Shown piece after piece: positions 8,040 to 17,453 of a stretch of 64,000 nt of DNA. Positions within the stretch are counted from its first letter, which is position 1. Each line of letters starts with the position of its first letter. Source of the DNA: Maea johnstoni (Eukaryota > Annelida > Polychaeta > Spionida > Magelonidae); the NCBI GenBank assembly GCA_963942565.1, contig CAWWDR010000962.1, forward strand, positions 1 to 64,000, given 5' to 3'. Below the pieces are notes generated by a model. The model searched no databases. It saw only the letters and a program-made list of their open reading frames with translations, and was not told the origin of the DNA. The position numbers and the translations under genes were made by a program.

Positions 8040-9150
8040 TATCGGAACCGAAGACCTCTTTCACAGCTTCCAGATAACCATAACCATAAAGATCGTCTGG
8101 CTGGAGGTGGCTGGTTTCAGTCCATTCGTTCCAGCTGTTTATCGTTATGAGAGGTGACTGTTCAGGATGGGCATCAGCGTAATCCTTAGCCTTCTCCAGA
8201 GCTTTGCGGAAATTTTCAGGCGTATTGTTTTTGACAACGCCCGGTTTGAAAGCCTGGAATCTGGGATTGTTATCCCAGCCTACGGAAACATGTGAGTAAA
8301 AGGGCACGTCATACTCGTCGTTCACTCTGGCCCACTCTTTTAACACATCGGGAATAATTTCATTGTAATCCCTGTCTATGTCGGCAAAATGGACAAACTG
8401 ATAATGGGTCGTGCTGTCAAATCCCATATTATTGACGAGTTCATTGGGAACAGCTGTTTTCCCCTCATCGAGACCGCTGAGATTCAAATGCTCCTTTCCC
8501 CAGAGTACAAGCTGGAGATGTAGTCCCGGCAGACCGGATTCTACGACACGATTTTTAAACCACAAAAGAGCTTCGGCGGTTTCGTCGGCACCTCCCAGCC
8601 CCTTCATCAGGTTCTGAACATCGTAAAGACTGAAAACAGGTTTGCCGTCAATCTTGTAATAAGAGGGGTGATGGAAATACTTCTCGATCAATCTGTCGCA
8701 GATCTTTTCAAACTCAACCCGGTCGACAGCCCCCTCCCAGATAACATTTTTCTCATCGTCGGAAGTGCGGATATCCCAAAGATTCAGAACATCGTGATTA
8801 GCCCACATGAGATAGAACTTGACACGGTCATTGTTTTTCGCTTTCAGATAACCGTCATTGAGGCAGTTCTCAAGAAAGGGTCTTTTGTCATACCAGTACC
8901 AGTCGTAAATAAAAACATTCACTCCATGATCGGCTGCAGCGCTGATCTGAGATTCCATAACGTAGGGATCGGCTTCGTTGACATAACCCCATAAAGGCTT
9001 TCGGGGCCAGTTGTGTTCGGGATATTTTTTCACAGAGTTTTTAACGCTCTGCCATTCCCCCATTCCCTCGGACCAGAAAATTCTGGTACGAGGTTCATCC
9101 CCTGTATAGGCAGGCCACACATAGGCGGCTACATCGTATTTGTTTTTCAT
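8032..9150 (-). CDS. WbsX-like/GH99-like glycan-processing enzyme
   Basis: A 372-residue cytoplasmic protein of the Glyco_tran_WbsX family (PF14307), which is related to GH99 glycosidases. Landmarks are VAAYVWPAYTGD at the start, LWGYVNEADPYVMESQISAAADHGVNVFIYDWYWYDKRPF (residues about 53-92 in pieces), LMWANHD, and the closing ITINSWNEWTETSHLQPDD. It is full length and starts at an ATG after the last permease with a GGAGA site. It overlaps the downstream sulfatase start by eight bases, so they are coupled. In such clusters these proteins are thought to act on imported glycans, either as endo-acting hydrolases or transferases; which one applies here is not settled. A second copy lies at 16344-17428. 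Confidence 0.85.
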   Translation of the reverse strand: MKNKYDVAAYVWPAYTGDEPRTRIFWSEGMGEWQSVKNSVKKYPEHNWPRKPLWGYVNEADPYVMESQISAAADHGVNVFIYDWYWYDKRPFLENCLNDGYLKAKNNDRVKFYLMWANHDVLNLWDIRTSDDEKNVIWEGAVDRVEFEKICDRLIEKYFHHPSYYKIDGKPVFSLYDVQNLMKGLGGADETAEALLWFKNRVVESGLPGLHLQLVLWGKEHLNLSGLDEGKTAVPNELVNNMGFDSTTHYQFVHFADIDRDYNEIIPDVLKEWARVNDEYDVPFYSHVSVGWDNNPRFQAFKPGVVKNNTPENFRKALEKAKDYADAHPEQSPLITINSWNEWTETSHLQPDDLYGYGYLEAVKEVFGSDND

Positions 9151-9164
9151 TATTTATGTCTCCT

Positions 9165-10010
9165 CTAACTTTTGACCGCACCGGCGGCTATGGATCTGTA
9201 AATGCTCTTCTGCCCTATGAGAAATAGAATGATAGGGGGAAGCATTGCCAAAACCAATAATGCGAAAATGGCACCGAAGTCCTGGTTGTGCTCCCAGGTA
9301 AAGGAATATACCACCAGAGTAATCGGTTTTTTAAAAGCCGATCGGATGAATAATAAAGGCAGCATAAAATCATTCCAGATTGCGGGCAGGCGCAGAATAA
9401 CCAAAGAGGCCGTTACCGGTTTTACCAGAGGGAAAACGACTTTGTAAAAGCGGCTGAAATACCCGCACCCTTCCATTATGGCCGCTTCGTCCAGACTGAC
9501 CGGTACCGTTTTTATAAATCCTGAATAAACGAGGATGCAGAAGGGAATGGCTCCTGCTGAATACTGAATAATCAAACTCATTCTTGTATCCATAAGCCCT
9601 AAACCGATCATCATTTTATAGAGAATAATCAGAGTTGAAATGGGCGGAATAATCATGGAGCTCAAAAACAGGATAAGCAGTACCGAGAATATCTTCTCCT
9701 TGCGCCGTGCTATTCCATAAGCGCCTACTGAAGAGATCATGATCCCTATAAACAGAGATACTCCCGCAACCAGAATCGTATTGACAAAACCGAAAATGGT
9801 GTAGGGATTCTCAAAAACTGTGACAAAATTGTCCAGAATCAATGTTGCGGGAAAAAACTGCATTCTGGCAATTTCCGGATTCGTTTTAAAAGCACTGAGA
9901 ACGATATGGATAATCGGTATCAGTATGACAAGGGACAGGATAATCAGAAAGGAATATACCGATACACTGTTGCCGATTGAATGTCTTCTGACTTGTGATA
10001 TTTTTTTCAT
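9165..10010 (-). CDS. Sugar ABC transporter permease (MalG/CUT1 type)
   Basis: A 281-residue inner-membrane permease with six predicted helices. The EAA loop that docks the ATPase is visible as EAAIMEGCGYFSRFYKVVFP (residues about 175-195), with the usual aspartate replaced by glutamate. It ends IYRSIAAGAVKS, the standard MalG-type end. It overlaps the stop of the preceding permease by one base. No ATPase gene accompanies this transporter, so a shared MsmX/MsiK-like ATPase encoded elsewhere is assumed. Context suggests it imports oligosaccharides released from a sulfated polymer. Confidence 0.93.
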   Translation of the reverse strand: MKKISQVRRHSIGNSVSVYSFLIILSLVILIPIIHIVLSAFKTNPEIARMQFFPATLILDNFVTVFENPYTIFGFVNTILVAGVSLFIGIMISSVGAYGIARRKEKIFSVLLILFLSSMIIPPISTLIILYKMMIGLGLMDTRMSLIIQYSAGAIPFCILVYSGFIKTVPVSLDEAAIMEGCGYFSRFYKVVFPLVKPVTASLVILRLPAIWNDFMLPLLFIRSAFKKPITLVVYSFTWEHNQDFGAIFALLVLAMLPPIILFLIGQKSIYRSIAAGAVKS

Positions 10011-10915
10011 TAGTATTGAACCTCTCTCGAACGGGTCAGCTTCAACTGAGCCAGTGTGACAATCCCGATAAAAAGGGTAAAGATAATTGCCGAAGCGGCT
10101 GCATAACCGAACTTGTTGTATTGGAAGGCATTATTGTAAATATTCATGGTTACGGTCAGTGTCGAATCTATAGGGCCTCCGTTTGTCATGATAAAAGGGA
10201 GGGCGAACTGTTTCAGAGTTCCCGTCAACCCGATAAACATGAGTACCGTAATGGAATACATCATCAGAGGCAAAGTTATATAGATGAACTTTTTGAATCC
10301 GGAAGCACCATCAATTTCCGCCGCTTCCATAATTTCCATGGGGATGGAATTTAAACCGACCAGAAGGATGATGGCGCCATAGCCCACAGACATCCAGGAT
10401 GTGATAAAAATAAGAGAGCCCAATGCCATATCGGCACTACCGAGCCAGTCGAACATCAGAAAATCCCATCCAACGGATTCCAGAACCCGATTGAGCAATC
10501 CCCTGAATTGGAGGATATTTCTCCAGGCAATCGATAGAATGACAATGCTTATAACAGCAGGAACATAAAAAACCGCTTTAAAAAAACTGCTAAATTTGAC
10601 TTTGCGATAGAAAGCCAGAGTAGCTGATAACTGTAGAATTGTTCCGATCAATATGCTGAAAAATGAATAAACCAGAGTATTCCCAAAGGCCTTGAGAGAC
10701 TTACGGTCTGAAGTGAAGTACTTTACAAAGTTCTTAAATCCGACAAAATCATATTCTCTGCTGAATCCATCGTAATTAGTAAAAGCATAGACTAGATTCA
10801 TAGCCAGAGGATAGAGGATAAATATGGAAAAAAGAGTCAGAGCCGGGAGCAATCCCAACAGAGCGAAATACAATTCGCGATTTTTTTTAAATGAAATATT
10901 CTGGTTCAGAAACAT
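10010..10915 (-). CDS. Sugar ABC transporter permease (MalF/UgpA type)
   Basis: A 301-residue permease with six helices starting at LYFALLGLLPALTLFSIFILYP. The EAA loop reads EAAEIDGASGFKKFIYITLP (residues about 197-217). It is the second gene after the binding protein and forms the heterodimeric channel with the next permease, with which it shares one base. A strong stem-loop separates it from the binding-protein gene, a common arrangement for making more binding protein than permease. Length and topology are normal for CUT1 systems. Confidence 0.93.
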   Translation of the reverse strand: MFLNQNISFKKNRELYFALLGLLPALTLFSIFILYPLAMNLVYAFTNYDGFSREYDFVGFKNFVKYFTSDRKSLKAFGNTLVYSFFSILIGTILQLSATLAFYRKVKFSSFFKAVFYVPAVISIVILSIAWRNILQFRGLLNRVLESVGWDFLMFDWLGSADMALGSLIFITSWMSVGYGAIILLVGLNSIPMEIMEAAEIDGASGFKKFIYITLPLMMYSITVLMFIGLTGTLKQFALPFIMTNGGPIDSTLTVTMNIYNNAFQYNKFGYAAASAIIFTLFIGIVTLAQLKLTRSREVQY

Positions 10916-10960
10916 TTTACAACCTATAAAATTTAATAATTGATTAATTAAAAAGAAAAT

Positions 10961-10984
10961 GAGAAGAGGATTCCTCCTCTTCTC
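10961..10984 (-). terminator. Intercistronic stem-loop after the binding-protein gene
   Basis: Perfect 10-base arms GAGAAGAGGA (10961-10970) and TCCTCTTCTC (10975-10984) enclose a four-base loop; on the minus strand the stem is followed by a T-rich stretch. It lies between the binding-protein stop and the first permease, where leaky termination or 3'-end protection would raise binding-protein levels. Function is inferred. Confidence 0.7.
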
Positions 10985-11000
10985 AAATTATCAAGTTTGC

Positions 11001-12272
11001 TTAGAATTTGATCTGTTCTTTATTGTCAGCATACAAAGCATCCAGTTCGGCAAGAGCATCTTCTGCGCTTTGACCGGCTGCAACATTTTTCAAAGCTGCA
11101 GGTACATTAAATCCGGGAGCTGCGGGAAATGCATTTGGAGGAGAATCCATATTGGAAGCCGTTGACAAAACGACCCAATCAAGCGATATCTGAGGTAATT
11201 CATACTGTAGAGGAAGAAGAGTTGAAAGACTCTGACCCTCAAAATATTCGATAAGTGAATCGTCTGCAGTAATAGCATTGAACAAATCCATAGCTGCTTC
11301 AGGATTTTCTGATGAAGCAGAAACTGCTAAAAATCTGTCCATAGTCTGAAAAAGCCAGACCTTACCTTGATATTCAGGTGCGGGGATTAGAAATACACCC
11401 AGCTCAAACTTCTCCGGATCTGCTGCTTGTACTTCAGGTAATCCGGCAACCCAGGGTCCCTGAGGGAAAATCCCCACATTGCCATCAGCAAAAAGCTGAG
11501 ATGATTCCGGCCAGGATGTAGTATTTGATGCTTTTACGATATATCCGGCTTTCACCCATTTTTCAAATAATTCGAAAGTATATCTATAAACATCAGATGG
11601 CTTAGCGCCATTATACAGAGCTTCATTTATATCATATTTCCCGGTAGTATCATGACCGACTTTGACCTGATCGGAAATTCCCCATCTTTCTGCAAGCTTA
11701 TAGGGCCATGTGTCGCTTCCGCCATAAAGAATAGGATCTTTACCTGCAGCCAGCAACGCTTCACAAACGGCTTCAAACTCGGCAATTGTCTCTGGAATTT
11801 CCAATCCCAGATCATCAAATAGTTTTTTATTGTACCATTGGTGACCCATTCGGCCCCCGGTAATATTGAGAGCCACAATTTTCCCGTCTTTTTCGGTAAA
11901 ATTCATAAGCGACGGCACTTGGCTCTGAAGATTTTTTACTGCTGCCGTATCGGATAGATCAGCCAGATATCCTTCCCGACCGTAATCCAGAACCTGATCC
12001 TGCATAATCATCATGACATCAGGGACATCACCGGAAAGAACTCTGGTTTTCATCAGTTCAGGATATTTTGATCCTTCCAACATCTCGTCTTTAATCACGA
12101 TATTTGGATTTGCTGCCATATAGGCATCCATCCAAGGCTTATCTTCCCCTTTTGTCATCCAGGTCGTATAAGAAAGTTCCACTTGCTTTTCTTCGCCGCC
12201 CTGCTGGCCGGCAGCCATTAACATTGATGCTGCCAGAAAGCAGATCATCATTGTAAGTACCAATTTCTTCAT
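11001..12272 (-). CDS. Sugar ABC transporter substrate-binding protein
   Basis: A 423-residue family-1 solute-binding protein (SBP_bac_1/MalE type). The signal peptide is residues 1-22 (KLVLTMMICFLAASMLMAAG), with no lipobox cysteine, as often in spirochaetes, so it may be periplasmic or held by its signal segment. The mature start QQGGEEKQVELSYTTWMTKGEDKPW and LFADGNVGIFPQGPWVAGLP are typical of the fold. It is the first gene of the operon, led by an AAGGAG site, and is preceded by a promoter with a LacI-type operator. Ligand is probably an oligosaccharide from the polymer that the downstream sulfatases act on. Confidence 0.92.
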   Translation of the reverse strand: MKKLVLTMMICFLAASMLMAAGQQGGEEKQVELSYTTWMTKGEDKPWMDAYMAANPNIVIKDEMLEGSKYPELMKTRVLSGDVPDVMMIMQDQVLDYGREGYLADLSDTAAVKNLQSQVPSLMNFTEKDGKIVALNITGGRMGHQWYNKKLFDDLGLEIPETIAEFEAVCEALLAAGKDPILYGGSDTWPYKLAERWGISDQVKVGHDTTGKYDINEALYNGAKPSDVYRYTFELFEKWVKAGYIVKASNTTSWPESSQLFADGNVGIFPQGPWVAGLPEVQAADPEKFELGVFLIPAPEYQGKVWLFQTMDRFLAVSASSENPEAAMDLFNAITADDSLIEYFEGQSLSTLLPLQYELPQISLDWVVLSTASNMDSPPNAFPAAPGFNVPAALKNVAAGQSAEDALAELDALYADNKEQIKF

Positions 12273-12311
12273 TCAGTTTCTCCTTTGAAAATATGATAAC
12301 AAAACCACAAG

Positions 12312-12360
12312 TGTGGTTGCGCTTTCATATTTATGATAAATCACATTCCAATAATGTCAA
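12312..12360 (-). promoter_or_regulatory. Promoter of the ABC/sulfatase operon with LacI-type operator (site 1)
   Basis: Reading on the minus strand: -35 TTGACA (12360-12355), 16 bases, -10 TATCAT (12338-12333), then the operator whose plus-strand form is TGTGGTTGCGCTTTCATA (12312-12329), three bases past the -10 and so across the start point. The same operator core (GGTTGCGCTT) sits in the same place in two other promoters of this window (16208 and 20321). This placement fits repression by the LacI protein encoded at 19272-20306. Confidence 0.82.
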
Positions 12361-12429
12361 GTAAAATTGAAAAGATTTTTTATTCGGCGGGCCAGAATAC
12401 TCCGCTGCTTGCAAAAGAATCGTATCGCA

Positions 12430-12588
12430 GGAGCTTGCTCCGAGAAACGAGTTCGTTAGCGGGGATGAAGGCCTTGTCCTCTTCGCAGCTATGCTGCAAC
12501 CTCTCCGAACATGAAGTGCATTCTTTAAAATGCACTGAACATAAGACACGTAGTGTCTAACATTTATACCTCGGGGCTTGCCCCGAGG
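12430..12588. repeat. Array of consecutive short stem-loops in a 320-base intergenic stretch
   Basis: At least five perfect short stem-loops follow one another: GGAGC/GCTCC (12430-12441), GCAGC/GCTGC (12485-12497), AGTGCATT/AATGCACT (12515-12536), AGACAC/GTGTCT (12544-12558) and CCTCGGGGC/GCCCCGAGG with a two-base loop (12569-12588); a weaker one is at 12446-12457. No U-tract follows the last one on either strand, so it is not a classic terminator. It begins directly after the stop of the rhamnosidase gene. Translating across it gives only low-complexity peptide, so I do not call a gene. It may be a mobile intergenic repeat or an RNA-processing element. Confidence 0.65.
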
Positions 12589-12592
12589 TTCA

Positions 12593-14665
12593 TTATAGTG
12601 GTTCAGCAATTTCACTTTTATGGCGATCAAGAAGGACACAGAGATAGGAAGCGAAGCCGTGATTGCAGCTGGCGCGGGTATCGCGATGTTCCCAGAGCGT
12701 ACCTGTGGCCCGGGCCATGGGCAGAAAGTATTCCTTCATCTCACGCAATAATTGAACGCCCTCCCCATAGAGCGAAAGCAGCTCCATGCGAAGAAAGTAG
12801 CCGATAAAGGCGTTGGCCCTATGCAGCGTATTGGTTTCCGATCGGTTCGGCCCGGCTTCGGTCAGCAGAAAGTTCCAAAGTTCGGGGAAATTCTCCTTTG
12901 AGGCAGTTCCGCAGAAGAATGCGTAATACTGGCAGACTTCCGTGCACTCGCCTGACGATTGCAGGACTCCCTTTTCATCTCGCAGGGAGTTGTCCACAAA
13001 GAAAGTTCCGTTAAAGGACTGCTCCCGAACGGTTTCGTGAATCCTTTCAGCCTGTTCACACCAGGTCGAATTCAAATAGAGCCGACCGGCGACATCGAGG
13101 GCTTTGGCGTAGAGCATGTTGCTTGGATAATTCACATCATCTACCAGTTCATTGGCCTTTGACCATTCGATAAAATTCCATGCAGGCAGCTTTTCCAGCA
13201 GCCCCGATTCATTTTCAAAGGGTTTGAAAAACGTCAACAGCGCCTCAAAGCGCGGACGCAGTTGATCAATTAGGGTCTCGTTGCCGGTTCGCTGAAGGTA
13301 TTCTTCTGTTTCAAGCAGAAGCCATAGAGGCCATTGAGGTATGTAGTTTCCGTCCGGATGGTCAGCTGGATAACAGGCCGGCAGCATCCCCGCAGGGATT
13401 TTATCAAAAGAGTCCGGCAATGCATAGTTTTCAATAAAGTTTTGTTCTACCCTCGAACTACCGCAGAGAAGCGGTTCAACGCGCCCGGTGAAAAAGGAAT
13501 CGCACAGCCATCCAGCCCTTTCCCGGCCGGGGCAATCCATATAAATATCCACAGCGTTCTGTCGGAAAGTCTGTCTCCCCGCCTCAAATAGGCGGTTAAA
13601 GTCGGGATCCGGGCTATTGAGCGCCACATCGGACGCTTCGGGATTGGCATACTCCCTCATGCCCAAACCGCTGATTTCGGCTTCCCCATCAAGCACAATG
13701 ACTTTGAGGTATCGACCGGTATAGGGTTCTATCGATTCCAACTCATGGGTTCCCGCCGGCAGCTCATAATAGACGAAGCTCAGACAGCCGTTGCGCAAAA
13801 GGTCGATATCGCCATCGGTAAGCACTTCGTCGAACAATATCATCAGACAGATCGGCTGCGGACAGGAAATACTGCAGCGGATGAAACCTGTCAGATTGAC
13901 TCCAAGGTCCCATAGCTCATAACGATTTCCCGAATCTTCATCGGAAGAAATATATTCACAGGATTGGTGCAGTTGAAGCACGTCCAGTTCGAACTGATCG
14001 GGACGAAAGGTTTCCAGCATATCGTAGCGTTCATCGCGCATCCACCAGAAACCAGACCTGTCGACAGGTTTATTACAAATCTCAACCAGACCAGAATCAA
14101 TGCGCCTGTTGACCGGTATGATTTCATAATCGGGAACAGCCACATTGCGGGACAGCAGTTTTTTCTCCTCCTGCGCGACCAGCCGGACATCTTCCTGGCC
14201 TTCGGAATAACGGTAGGCTTCCATAAAGGGGCGCTGAAATCCGTAGCGCACTACCTTTTGAATCCGCATCGGTAAAATTGCTCCAGAAAACCCCTTGGCT
14301 CCCGTCGCAGCGACCACCTCGCCACTTATAAGGATTTCCGCCTGACAGAATGACGGCTGATTCGTATAAGCGAAACTATTGCAGTTATATCCCGCGACCT
14401 CAATAGACAATAAATTCGAACCCTTTTCTACGAGGCCGCTCAAATCCAGATTATCGACGCGGAAAAAACCGTGGGGCCCACGGGCCGGTCCGTGATGAAC
14501 AAAGCGGCCGTTCAGCATTACGCGGTATATGGTTGCTCCGGTCACGCAGAGCTCTACGAGCTGATTTTTCGATGCCTTGAATTCTGCACGAAACTCGGTG
14601 TGGAGATTCTTTTCCCTCTCCAGACCTTCCGGCCAGACCGGTTTTGCCTTCTTAAAATAATTCAT
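12593..14665 (-). CDS. GH78-like alpha-L-rhamnosidase
   Basis: A 690-residue (alpha/alpha)6-barrel glycosidase. The N-terminal half is beta-rich (FRAEFKASKNQLVELCVTGATIYRVMLNG is the usual Bac_rhamnosid_N start). The catalytic region contains DIYMDCPGRERAGWLCD (residues about 372-388), the GH78 signature, and LPAWNFIEWSKANELVDDVNYPSNMLYAKAL. No signal peptide, so it acts in the cytoplasm. It should remove terminal L-rhamnose from imported oligosaccharides; exact linkage cannot be read. It is the last gene after the dehydrogenase and cupin, and its start overlaps the cupin end by 14 bases. It is somewhat shorter than most GH78 enzymes. Confidence 0.85.
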   Translation of the reverse strand: MNYFKKAKPVWPEGLEREKNLHTEFRAEFKASKNQLVELCVTGATIYRVMLNGRFVHHGPARGPHGFFRVDNLDLSGLVEKGSNLLSIEVAGYNCNSFAYTNQPSFCQAEILISGEVVAATGAKGFSGAILPMRIQKVVRYGFQRPFMEAYRYSEGQEDVRLVAQEEKKLLSRNVAVPDYEIIPVNRRIDSGLVEICNKPVDRSGFWWMRDERYDMLETFRPDQFELDVLQLHQSCEYISSDEDSGNRYELWDLGVNLTGFIRCSISCPQPICLMILFDEVLTDGDIDLLRNGCLSFVYYELPAGTHELESIEPYTGRYLKVIVLDGEAEISGLGMREYANPEASDVALNSPDPDFNRLFEAGRQTFRQNAVDIYMDCPGRERAGWLCDSFFTGRVEPLLCGSSRVEQNFIENYALPDSFDKIPAGMLPACYPADHPDGNYIPQWPLWLLLETEEYLQRTGNETLIDQLRPRFEALLTFFKPFENESGLLEKLPAWNFIEWSKANELVDDVNYPSNMLYAKALDVAGRLYLNSTWCEQAERIHETVREQSFNGTFFVDNSLRDEKGVLQSSGECTEVCQYYAFFCGTASKENFPELWNFLLTEAGPNRSETNTLHRANAFIGYFLRMELLSLYGEGVQLLREMKEYFLPMARATGTLWEHRDTRASCNHGFASYLCVLLDRHKSEIAEPL

Positions 14666-15014
14666 TGGTCTCCTCTATAATCACAACAAGAAAAACCAAT
14701 GGCTCATCATTGTCATTTACAATTCCATGTTCGCTTCCTTTACAGCACATATGACAGTCTCCGGCCTTGATAGGAATCCTCCGGCCATCATCGTCAATCA
14801 CTCCTTTGCCGCTCAGTATGTAATACACTTCAGACTCGGTCAGATGGGTATGAACACCTATACTACTCCAGGCCTGCAGTGTGGCTATTGAAAACATAGA
14901 GGCATTTGCCGGCATTTTATCCGGTGGGATAAGGTGCTTTATCTCAGTGATGCCACTGCCGTCATGGGCTTTTTCTACGATTTCCGTCAACATCTCTTTC
15001 TCATTTATAACCAT
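14652..15014 (-). CDS. Single-domain cupin protein
   Basis: A 120-residue Cupin_2 protein. Motif 1 is seen in GVHTHLTESEVYYILSGKG (His, His, Glu of a metal site), and the second motif in IKAGDCHMCCKGSEHGIVN. It lies between the zinc dehydrogenase and the rhamnosidase, within the operon that carries LacI-type site 2, and overlaps the rhamnosidase start. Small cupins in sugar clusters often act as sugar isomerases, epimerases or mutarotase-like enzymes; the reaction here is unknown. Confidence 0.8.
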   Translation of the reverse strand: MVINEKEMLTEIVEKAHDGSGITEIKHLIPPDKMPANASMFSIATLQAWSSIGVHTHLTESEVYYILSGKGVIDDDGRRIPIKAGDCHMCCKGSEHGIVNDNDEPLVFLVVIIEETNELF

Positions 15015-15038
15015 TTAGAATATCCTTTGTTTTATGCG

Positions 15039-16138
15039 TTAAAGCCTAGGGTCCAGAGCAATTTTAACAGCCTCTCTGCCGTCTAGCATGTAATCCGTAG
15101 CTATGCATTCAAAGGCTTCATCGAGCCTGCTGAAAGGCACCTTATGTGTTATAAGCTTATCCAACGGGAATCTTCCAGATTCAATAATACTCATGGCACG
15201 GACAAAATGCTCAGTACTGCTTGCCCATACAGTTACAAGACGTATGACCTTGCTGCAGATTTGACGAAAGGGATTGATTAAAATATCGCCGCCATCAGAG
15301 CAGTTACCTGCCTCGCAATATGTGCCTCCGTAGCGAAGATATTCCAATCCCTCGGATACTGCCTGAGGAACTCCTGCGCATTCATACACAACATCAGCAC
15401 CTCTGCGGCTTGTTGTTTCATCCAGAACATGCTTTATTCGATCCTCAGGATTTTTTATATCATTTATATTAATAGTTACATCGGCACCAAGTTCCCGGGC
15501 GATACTCAGCCTGTACTCAGGTCCGCCAACGGCAATAATCTTCCCTGCACCGTAAAATCTTGCACAGGCGATGGTGAGTAATCCAAGAGGACCTGTGCCC
15601 TGCACAACAACGGTATCACCTACTTGCTGTTTCGCTGTCATAATTTCGTTAACCGCACAACTTAAGGGTTCAAGTAAAGAAGCAAGCTCGGCGCTGCACT
15701 CAGTTTTGAATACAACCTCATTATAAGAATGCAGATACATATATTCAGCATGCCCCCCGGTAAACCAGGGCTCCTTATAGGTTCCAAAAGACATTGGTCT
15801 TTCACAATTCGTTGGAACATTTCCTGTAGTACACCAGTAACAGGTACCGCAATTCATTCCCGGCCTGATCGCAATTCTGTCACCTACCGCAAGTTCTCTA
15901 CCCAGATAATCCCTGGAGCGACCTTTCCCATTTTCACTATTGTGCCGCAAAACTCATGACCGTATACAATGGGATTTTTTTGTTCTTTATTCCAATGATG
16001 TACATCAGTTGCACAAATTCCTGACAGTTCAATTTTTATCAGACAGGCTCCATCTTCTATAGTGGGAATCTTGTGCGTCTCAATATGAAATTTACCACGC
16101 GCCGAATCCATCACTGCAATTTTCCCGCTTTCAATCAT
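15039..16138 (-). pseudogene. Zinc-dependent medium-chain dehydrogenase, one frameshift
   Basis: The gene encodes a sorbitol/threonine dehydrogenase-like enzyme (MDR family) of about 365 residues. The N-terminal part has the catalytic zinc ligands in SGICATDVHHW and YGHEFCG. The frame shifts by one base near 15930, in a short GGGAAAGG run; the other frame continues YLGRELAVGDRIAIRPG, the structural zinc cysteines (NCGTCYWCTTGNVPTNC) and the NAD fold (VVQGTGPLGLLTIACARFYGAGKIIAVGG). A GTG at 16147 is in frame, but the ATG at 16138 with AAGGTGG upstream is better. The enzyme would oxidise a sugar or sugar alcohol. It is the first gene behind LacI-type site 2. A sequencing error at the short run is possible. 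Confidence 0.82.
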
Positions 16139-16207
16139 AATTACCACCTTAGAAAAAAATATTTACCGCTGCATCTGTAGAACAACTGTTCAAACCAACT
16201 GCACACA

Positions 16208-16257
16208 TATGGTTGCGCTTGCATATTTATGCTATTGTGCTATATTATATTTGTCAA
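16208..16257 (-). promoter_or_regulatory. Promoter of the dehydrogenase operon with LacI-type operator (site 2)
   Basis: On the minus strand: -35 TTGACA (16257-16252), 17 bases, -10 TAGCAT (16234-16229), then the operator, plus-strand TATGGTTGCGCTTGCATA (16208-16225). Placement is the same as at sites 1 and 3. The region also serves the divergent plus-strand operon: TTGCAT (16219-16224) and TATATT (16241-16246) form a possible promoter overlapping the operator, so one site could control both directions. The divergent promoter is the weaker call. Confidence 0.8.
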
Positions 16258-16343
16258 GATATATTCGTTATTACTTAGCCGTCTTTTCTAAAACTAAAGT
16301 GTCCTGTGAAAAACGGCATTAGTATTTCTATTGGAGCATTATA

Positions 16344-17428
16344 GATGAAAGAGAAAAAATACACCGTCGCAGCATATTATTTCCCCCAATGGCATCCCGA
16401 TCCGGCCAACGAGGAAAAAAAACGGCAAGGGCTGGAGCGAATGGGTCAAACTTAAAAAAGCAATTCCCCGGTTCCCCGGACATAATCAGCCGAAGGTACC
16501 GCTCTGGGGATATCTGGATGAATCAGATCCCGAGACCAGTCAAAAACAAATCAACGCCGCAGCTGACCATGGCATAGATGTGTTTATTTACGATTGGTAC
16601 TGGGATTACAATGGCGAAGGAAAGGGTCCTTTTCTCCAGGGCGCCCTGGAAAAGGGATTTCTGGCTGCACCTGATAGAAACAAACTGAAGTTCGCTTTAA
16701 TGTGGGCCAATCACAGAGAGGTAAACAACGCATCCTGGGAGAAACTCACTGACTATGTCATCGACCATTATTTTTCCGAGCCCAATTATTGGAAGCTCGA
16801 TGGAGCTCTTTATTTTTCAATATACGAGATGCATACTTTTATCAAGGGTTTCGGGGGAAAGGCCGCAGCCATAAAAGCCATTCAATCTTTTCGGGATAAA
16901 GCGGCAAAAGCCGGTTACTCCATCCATTTTAACTGCGTGGAATGGGGCCTTAATCCCGACAATTACGAGCATGATACGCCGGCTGAGCTGATCAGGGACT
17001 TCAAAGTCGACAGTGTTACCAGCTATTGCTGGATACATAACTACCTGCCCTTTGACAAACTCCACATCCCCTACAGGGACTGGCGTGAGACAAGCATACA
17101 ATACTGGCAAAAATTTAAAGAGGAATTTCCCGTACCCTACCATCCCAATGTATCTCAGGGCTGGGATTCGAGCGGTCGCTTTGACCCTGCTGAAGAATAC
17201 ATACCCGAGGATGGATATTTTTGTTCGATTATCAGCGAAAATACACCTCAGGAATTTGAAAACTCCCTGAAAAAGGTAAAGGAATTTCTTGATAAAGAGG
17301 ATCAGAAGCAGAAAATCGTCACTTTATATGCCTGGAATGAGTGGACCGAAGGGGGATACCTGGAACCGGATACTGTAAATAAAACTGGTTATCTAGATGC
17401 TATTAAAAAGGTTTTTCCACCAAAATGA
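16344..17428 (+). pseudogene. Second WbsX-like/GH99-like gene, frameshift in an A8 run
   Basis: The start KEKKYTVAAYYFPQWHPDPAN is in one frame, and from the A8 run at 16415-16422 onward the protein continues in another (WSEWVKLKKAIPRFPGH, VPLWGYLDESDP, AAADHGIDVFIYDWYWDY, LYAWNEWTEGGYLEPD). The two parts together would be about 361 residues, near the 372 of the copy at 8032-9150, with which it shares the whole pattern. A seven-base run would keep one frame, so the break is either a homopolymer sequencing error, a slippage-prone phase switch, or real decay. It heads a plus-strand operon with the flavoprotein and the QueG-like gene. Confidence 0.85.
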
Positions 17429-17453
17429 ATCCTATGGGGAATTAGGAGATTAA

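Noticed and set aside
9165-10915. Search for a transporter ATPase beside the permeases
   Set aside because: No Walker motifs of the ABC type are found in any of the three ABC regions; the only Walker A seen belongs to the transposon ATPase.
12331-12639. Open frame on the minus strand over the stem-loop array
   Set aside because: It is made of hairpin sequence with low-complexity peptide (PRGKPRG) and overlaps the end of a real gene; no ribosome binding site.
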